This document shows positions 6,833-9,197 of a DNA stretch of 9,197 bases, piece after piece. The notes under the pieces are model-generated. The model made no database searches. It worked only from the letters and a program-made list of their open reading frames with translations, and was not told the origin of the DNA. The stretch lies in NCBI GenBank assembly GCA_964415605.1, contig CAYQBA010000178.1, positions 1-9,197 on the forward strand, given 5' to 3'. How positions within the stretch are numbered: position 1 is the stretch's first letter; each line of letters begins with the position of its first letter. Position numbers and translations under genes: made by a program. This DNA comes from UCB3 sp964415605. Its GTDB lineage: Bacteria; Chloroflexota; Anaerolineae; Epilineales; Epilineaceae.

Positions 6833-7114
6833 ATGTTCGATCACCTCCTGAGGCAGATCCGGCGGCGGATTGACCGCCTCGAGTACGTCATGACTCTCCA
6901 CGCCGAAGAGGAGATGGAGGATGACGGGCTGACGATCTTCGACGTCGAGCATGTTGTTCTGACTGGCGAGATTGTAGAACGGCAGCTTGATGCGAACACC
7001 GGCGAAGCGAAGTACCTGATCGAAGGCAGCACCGAAAGCGGCGACGTGGTCATCGTCGTGGTCAAGCTTGGCCCGACGGCTACCTTCGTCATCATTACGG
7101 TGTACCGTGCATAG
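6833..7114 (+). CDS. DUF4258-family toxin, mRNA-interferase-like
   Basis: This 93-residue protein has a basic N-terminal helix (6-18), MTLHAEEEM (20-28) with the conserved His23, a central YLIEG strand (61-65) and the terminal strand VIITVYRA (86-93), the layout of DUF4258. That family is related to the RelE/ParE and MqsR-type toxin fold and is predicted to act on RNA, and it is very often followed by a YgiT-type zinc-finger partner, as here 20 nt downstream. The toxin-first order is that of mqsRA-like modules. There is no clear ribosome binding site ahead of the ATG at 6833; an in-frame ATG at 6890 would remove the first helix and is less likely. The frame is intact, unlike its minus-strand neighbours, and it is AT-richer than the chromosomal genes around it. 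The catalytic role is inferred from the family. Confidence 0.82.
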   Translation: MFDHLLRQIRRRIDRLEYVMTLHAEEEMEDDGLTIFDVEHVVLTGEIVERQLDANTGEAKYLIEGSTESGDVVIVVVKLGPTATFVIITVYRA

Positions 7115-7134
7115 GCTTCTAGAGGAACGGGATC

Positions 7135-7362
7135 ATGGTTTGTGACAACTGCGGCCAAGAGGGCGCCCGGATTCGCCACGTCAGCCGGAGCTATGGTCAG
7201 GGCGAGCGGCTCTTGGTGATCGAAAACGTGCCGATCGTAAGCTGCCCGCATTGCGGCGAAAGCTACTTGACCGCCGAGACACTGCACGCCATCGAACGGA
7301 TCAAGCGCGAGCGCCAGCACCTGGCCGTCACCCGCCCGGTGCCCGTCGCCAGCTTCGCGTAA
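7135..7362 (+). CDS. YgiT-type zinc-finger antitoxin
   Basis: This 75-residue protein has two zinc-binding CxxC pairs, C3/C6 (MVCDNCG) and C37/C40 (SCPHCGESYLT), followed by a helical 'AETLHAIERIKRER' segment. This is the zinc-finger N-domain known from MqsA/YgiT, and such proteins pair with DUF4258 toxins as their antidotes. It lacks the C-terminal helix-turn-helix domain of full-length MqsA (about 131 residues), so any autoregulation would have to use the zinc-finger part or the toxin complex. The ATG at 7135 is preceded by GAGGAA (7122-7127), a good ribosome binding site, so it may be translated better than the weakly led toxin, as expected for an antitoxin. The C-terminal tail is AVTRPVPVASFA. 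The binding partner is inferred from gene order. Confidence 0.85.
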   Translation: MVCDNCGQEGARIRHVSRSYGQGERLLVIENVPIVSCPHCGESYLTAETLHAIERIKRERQHLAVTRPVPVASFA

Positions 7363-7401
7363 CATTAGCCGACCACCCGCCACATTGTCCTCAATTCCCT
7401 A

Positions 7402-7602
7402 CTACCGCCCGCCCCAGAACACCCCCACCGGGCAAGGCAGCGCCACCGCGATCGCGCGGTAGATCTCCGCCAGCGCCTCCACGTCGATGTCCGCCCCGAG
7501 CCCGATGGTGAACACCGTCATGCCCGCCGCCTTCGCCTCCCCCGCGCGCGCCACCGCCTCGCTCGCCGGCCGCGGGTTCGACCGCCCGTCGGTCAGCAGC
7601 AC
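7402..7602 (-). pseudogene. VWA-domain protein, C-terminal fragment fused to istA
   Basis: The last 66 codons of a chimeric frame read VLLTDGRSNP...ARAGEAKAAGMTVFTIGLGAD...ALAEIYRAIAVALPCPVGVFWGGR and a stop. This is the second half of a VWA domain: the LLTDG strand with the third metal-site Asp, and the VFTIGLG strand. The native C-terminus follows. Between GADIDVEAL and AEIYRAIA, related proteins as I recall them carry about 20 more residues, so an internal deletion is likely. The fragment is in frame with the upstream istA remnant. The companion middle fragment lies downstream at 6560-6790, in the wrong order for one simple gene. Confidence 0.7.
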
Positions 7603-7992
7603 CTCGCCTGGCCGCCGCGTCTGCGGCAGGCTCACCACCTTTCCGACATGCCGCGCCCGCCAGTGCCGGACCCGCCGTTGCAGCGTCCGCAACTGCCCCG
7701 TCCGATAGCGTCCCGGATGCTTGTCGCACAACCACTCGAAGAGCACCTTGGTCTCCAAATCGGGCAGTGCCTCCAGTCGCACCTTGATCTCGGCCCAGTC
7801 CGCCACGAACGGATCCTCGCGCGTCCGGTACGTCCGCGGCTCCTTCATCTCGCTGGGCAGCTTGCCGCTCTTGGCGTACTTAGCCACCGTCCCTCGGTCC
7901 CGCAGGTTCGCCTTCGCCGCCGCCTGCTGCTGGGTCCGACCCTTCTGTATTTCCTTCATGGCAATCTCCACCTGGATGTCTTTGGCTGTCAC
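7603..7992 (-). pseudogene. istA: IS21-family transposase IstA, N-terminal fragment
   Basis: About 130 residues match the IstA N-terminus. A helix-turn-helix segment comes first (KGRTQQQAAAKANLRDRGTV, KYAKSGKLPS). It is followed by EPRTYRTREDPF, the LLFEWL-like helix, HPGRYRTGQLRTLQRRVRHW and LPQTRRPGE, where IstA would normally run on into the DDE catalytic core. Instead the frame passes directly into VWA sequence at V-L-L-T-D-G. The best start is GTG at 7992, with AAGGAAGGGGG about 6 nt upstream; TTG at 7998 is the alternative. It lies 57 nt inside the right inverted repeat, the normal position for istA. No DDE domain is left, so it cannot transpose, but it keeps the DNA-binding part and could still bind the element ends. 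Confidence 0.85.
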
Positions 7993-8049
7993 CGGCAACC
8001 CCCTTCCTTGCCGAGGAGTCTACCGCCTGCCAGCCCAGATCACCCATTG

Positions 8050-8098
8050 GTGCGGGTTTCTAGTTGTCGTTGCTGCTGGTTTCTAATTGTCGCTAAGA
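8050..8098 (-). repeat. Right terminal inverted repeat of IS21-like element
   Basis: Read inward on the minus strand, this is the partner of 6130-6178. Its two motifs are CAATTAGAAACC (8089-8078) and CAACTAGAAACC (8066-8055), with the same 23-bp spacing as at the left end. Its inner edge CCCGCAC also matches the left end. Confidence 0.88.
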
Positions 8099-8105
8099 GA
8101 ACGAT
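8099..8105. repeat. Right copy of 7-bp target-site duplication
   Basis: GAACGAT immediately follows the right inverted repeat and matches 6122-6128. The flanking sequence beyond it is not element-like and leads to the 3' end of the SUI1 gene. Confidence 0.6.
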
Positions 8106-8173
8106 GATCGCAGCGTCTTGCCAGGCGTTGTCTATGCCCCGTGTCGCTCGAGGTGGACCGCGGCGTCGGGCGG

Positions 8174-8575
8174 TCAGCCGCCGGCGAGCTTGGTCTTGTA
8201 GCCGAGGGCCTGGAGCTGGGCGGTGAGGGTGTCGCGGTGGTCGCCCTGGATCTCGATGGCCCCGTCCTTGACCGTGCCGCCCGTGCCGCAGGCGGCCTTG
8301 AGCTGGCTGGCGAGGGCCTTCAGGTCGTCGGGGGTCAGCTGGAGGTTGAGGATGACGCTGACGGTCTTGCCGCCGCGGCCTTTCTTCTCGCGCCGGATGT
8401 GGGCGGTCTGCTGGGCGGGCGGGAGGCTGACGGCGACGGGCGCGGTGTGCGGCGGCGTGGCGGCCGCGCGTGACGGCTTGGACTTGGCGCGGGCGGCGGT
8501 CTTGGCTTCGGCGCGGGCTTCGGGTGTCGGGCCGCCGTCGGTGGAGTAGACGGGGCGGGAGGGGGTGCGGGGCAT
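8174..8575 (-). CDS. SUI1/YciH-family translation initiation factor
   Basis: This 133-residue protein has the bacterial eIF1-like SUI1 domain at about 58-133. Signatures are REKKGRGGKTVSVI (62-75), LKAACGTGGTVKDGAIEIQG (92-111), and a C-terminal LGYKTKLAGG, all as in E. coli YciH. YciH-type proteins bind the small ribosomal subunit and influence start-site fidelity, especially under stress. The first 57 residues are Ala/Pro/Lys-rich and look disordered, and are poorly conserved in the family. The ATG at 8575 has GGAG 5 nt upstream; the frame also continues open upstream, but only through antisense of the methyltransferase. It lies 41 nt after the methyltransferase stop on the same strand, so co-transcription is plausible. 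The mobile element ends 69 nt beyond its stop codon. Confidence 0.93.
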   Translation of the reverse strand: MPRTPSRPVYSTDGGPTPEARAEAKTAARAKSKPSRAAATPPHTAPVAVSLPPAQQTAHIRREKKGRGGKTVSVILNLQLTPDDLKALASQLKAACGTGGTVKDGAIEIQGDHRDTLTAQLQALGYKTKLAGG

Positions 8576-8616
8576 GGGGGCTCCGGGGTGTCGGCTGTCG
8601 GCGCCGGCGTCCTGGG

Positions 8617-9197
8617 CTACGCCGCGGGCCGGCGGAAGCGGGCGCTGTACATCAGCGGCAGGCTGGGCATGTCTTCGGGCAGGCGATAGGTGTCGTGGCC
8701 CTCGCGGCGCAGGAACGGCCAGCGGGGGAACAGGGTGTAGTCGTGCTCGCGGAAGCGCTCGAGGACGAGGCCGCGCCGGAGCAGGCTGTCGATGACGCAG
8801 CTGACGGGGTGGGTCCACTCGTACGATCGGTTGTGCCGGGTGGCGGCGCCGAGCTCGGCGTAGGTGCCGGGCTCGTCCCACACGGTGGGGTCGGCGCCCT
8901 GGAAGTACGGGCGGACGATGGTCAGGTCGTGGTCGGCGAGCATGTCGGTGAGGGGGTGGAACTCGGCGATGTAGACGATGCCGCCGGGGGCGGCGAGGGC
9001 GGCGATGACGTCGGCCCAGCGCTCGAGGTCGGGCAGCCAGCACAGGGCGCCGAGGCCGGTGTAGACGATGTCGAACCGGCGATCGAGGACGGCCGGGGCG
9101 TCGTAGACGTTGGCTTCGACGAAGGTGGCGTCGAGCGCGAGCTCGGCGGCGAGCTGGCGGGCGGCGGCGACGGCGGGGGCGGAGAAGTCCAGCCCGG
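8617..9197 (-). CDS. Class I SAM-dependent methyltransferase (N-terminus missing)
   Basis: 193 residues of a Rossmann-fold methyltransferase are visible, starting inside the SAM-binding region with GLDFSAPAVAAARQLA. This gives the acidic residue after motif I. Next come FVEANVYDAP (motif II region), FDIVYTGLGALCWLPDLERW (motif IV/post-IV), PGGIVYIAEFHPL, and a C-terminal lid region containing TYRLPEDMPSLPLMYSARF. The reaction is methyl transfer from S-adenosylmethionine; the substrate cannot be told from the sequence. The glycine motif and the start codon are beyond the right edge. It is upstream of the SUI1 gene with a 41-nt gap. The C-terminus looks complete, ending RFRRPAA. Confidence 0.88.
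   Translation of the reverse strand, partial: GLDFSAPAVAAARQLAAELALDATFVEANVYDAPAVLDRRFDIVYTGLGALCWLPDLERWADVIAALAAPGGIVYIAEFHPLTDMLADHDLTIVRPYFQGADPTVWDEPGTYAELGAATRHNRSYEWTHPVSCVIDSLLRRGLVLERFREHDYTLFPRWPFLRREGHDTYRLPEDMPSLPLMYSARFRRPAA

Larger units (their letters stand above)
6129..8098 (-). mobile_element. Non-autonomous IS21-family element carrying a toxin-antitoxin pair
   Basis: This 1970-bp unit is bounded by 49-bp imperfect inverted ends and a 7-bp direct repeat. Read on the minus strand from the right end, it contains: an istA 5' fragment (7992-7603), a VWA C-terminal fragment (7602-7402), a divergent toxin-antitoxin pair (6833-7362, plus strand), a VWA middle fragment (6790-6560), the first 47 codons of a methyltransferase gene (6502-6362), a probable istA 3' end with an istB start site (about 6320-6238), and the left end. 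No DDE catalytic domain and no IstB ATPase are present, so it could move only with transposase supplied in trans. IS21-family membership rests on the HTH-type IstA N-terminus and on ends with repeated internal motifs. One base of asymmetry between the two ends and the direct repeats leaves the exact edge uncertain by 1 bp. Confidence 0.75.

Noticed and set aside
8141..8549. Plus-strand frames across the SUI1 gene
   Set aside because: They are antisense to a clearly recognised SUI1 domain and have no ribosome binding sites or motifs.
1..9197. tRNA, rRNA or known riboswitch
   Set aside because: I found no cloverleaf, rRNA core sequence or riboswitch consensus on either strand by reading. A covariance-model search would be decisive.

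Overview
This is a very GC-rich bacterial segment, most likely from Chloroflexota. The case rests on three things: the last residues of the large secreted protein (PRVFIPLTLKSR, preceded by PPPP), which resemble the C-terminal '(V/F)(Y/F)(L/I)PL' tags I associate with that phylum; the VWA remnant ending in YRAIAVALPCPVGVFWGGR, which looks like VWA proteins of the same group; and the DUF4258/YgiT pair. This is recall-based and not proven by the window.

Layout. (1) 2-1849 (+): most of PriA, the replication-restart helicase, with its N-terminus off the left edge. (2) 2097-5933 (+): a 1278-residue secreted protein built from about fourteen degenerate beta-type repeats of about 85 residues. Five polyglycine-proline tracts sit inside the repeats, and the first four recur once per two repeats. 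A strong hairpin terminator follows at 5994-6045. (3) 6129-8098: an apparent mobile element with 49-bp imperfect inverted ends (39/49 identical, ungapped), each holding two copies of a CAATTAGAAACC-like motif, and bounded by a 7-bp direct repeat GAACGAT. Just inside the right end is the 5' part of an IS21-family istA. Just inside the left end is a probable istA 3' end plus an istB start site. The transposase interior is replaced by a patchwork: two pieces of a VWA-domain gene in permuted order, the first 47 codons of a methyltransferase gene, and, on the opposite strand, an intact-looking DUF4258 toxin plus YgiT-type zinc-finger antitoxin. (4) 8174-9197 (-): a chromosomal pair, a class I SAM methyltransferase (N-terminus off the right edge) followed 41 nt later by a SUI1/YciH translation factor.

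PriA, SUI1 and the right-hand methyltransferase look like ordinary chromosomal genes. The two parts most worth attention are the non-autonomous IS21-like element, whose only intact cargo seems to be a toxin-antitoxin pair, and the repeat protein, whose polyglycine loops look copied at DNA level.
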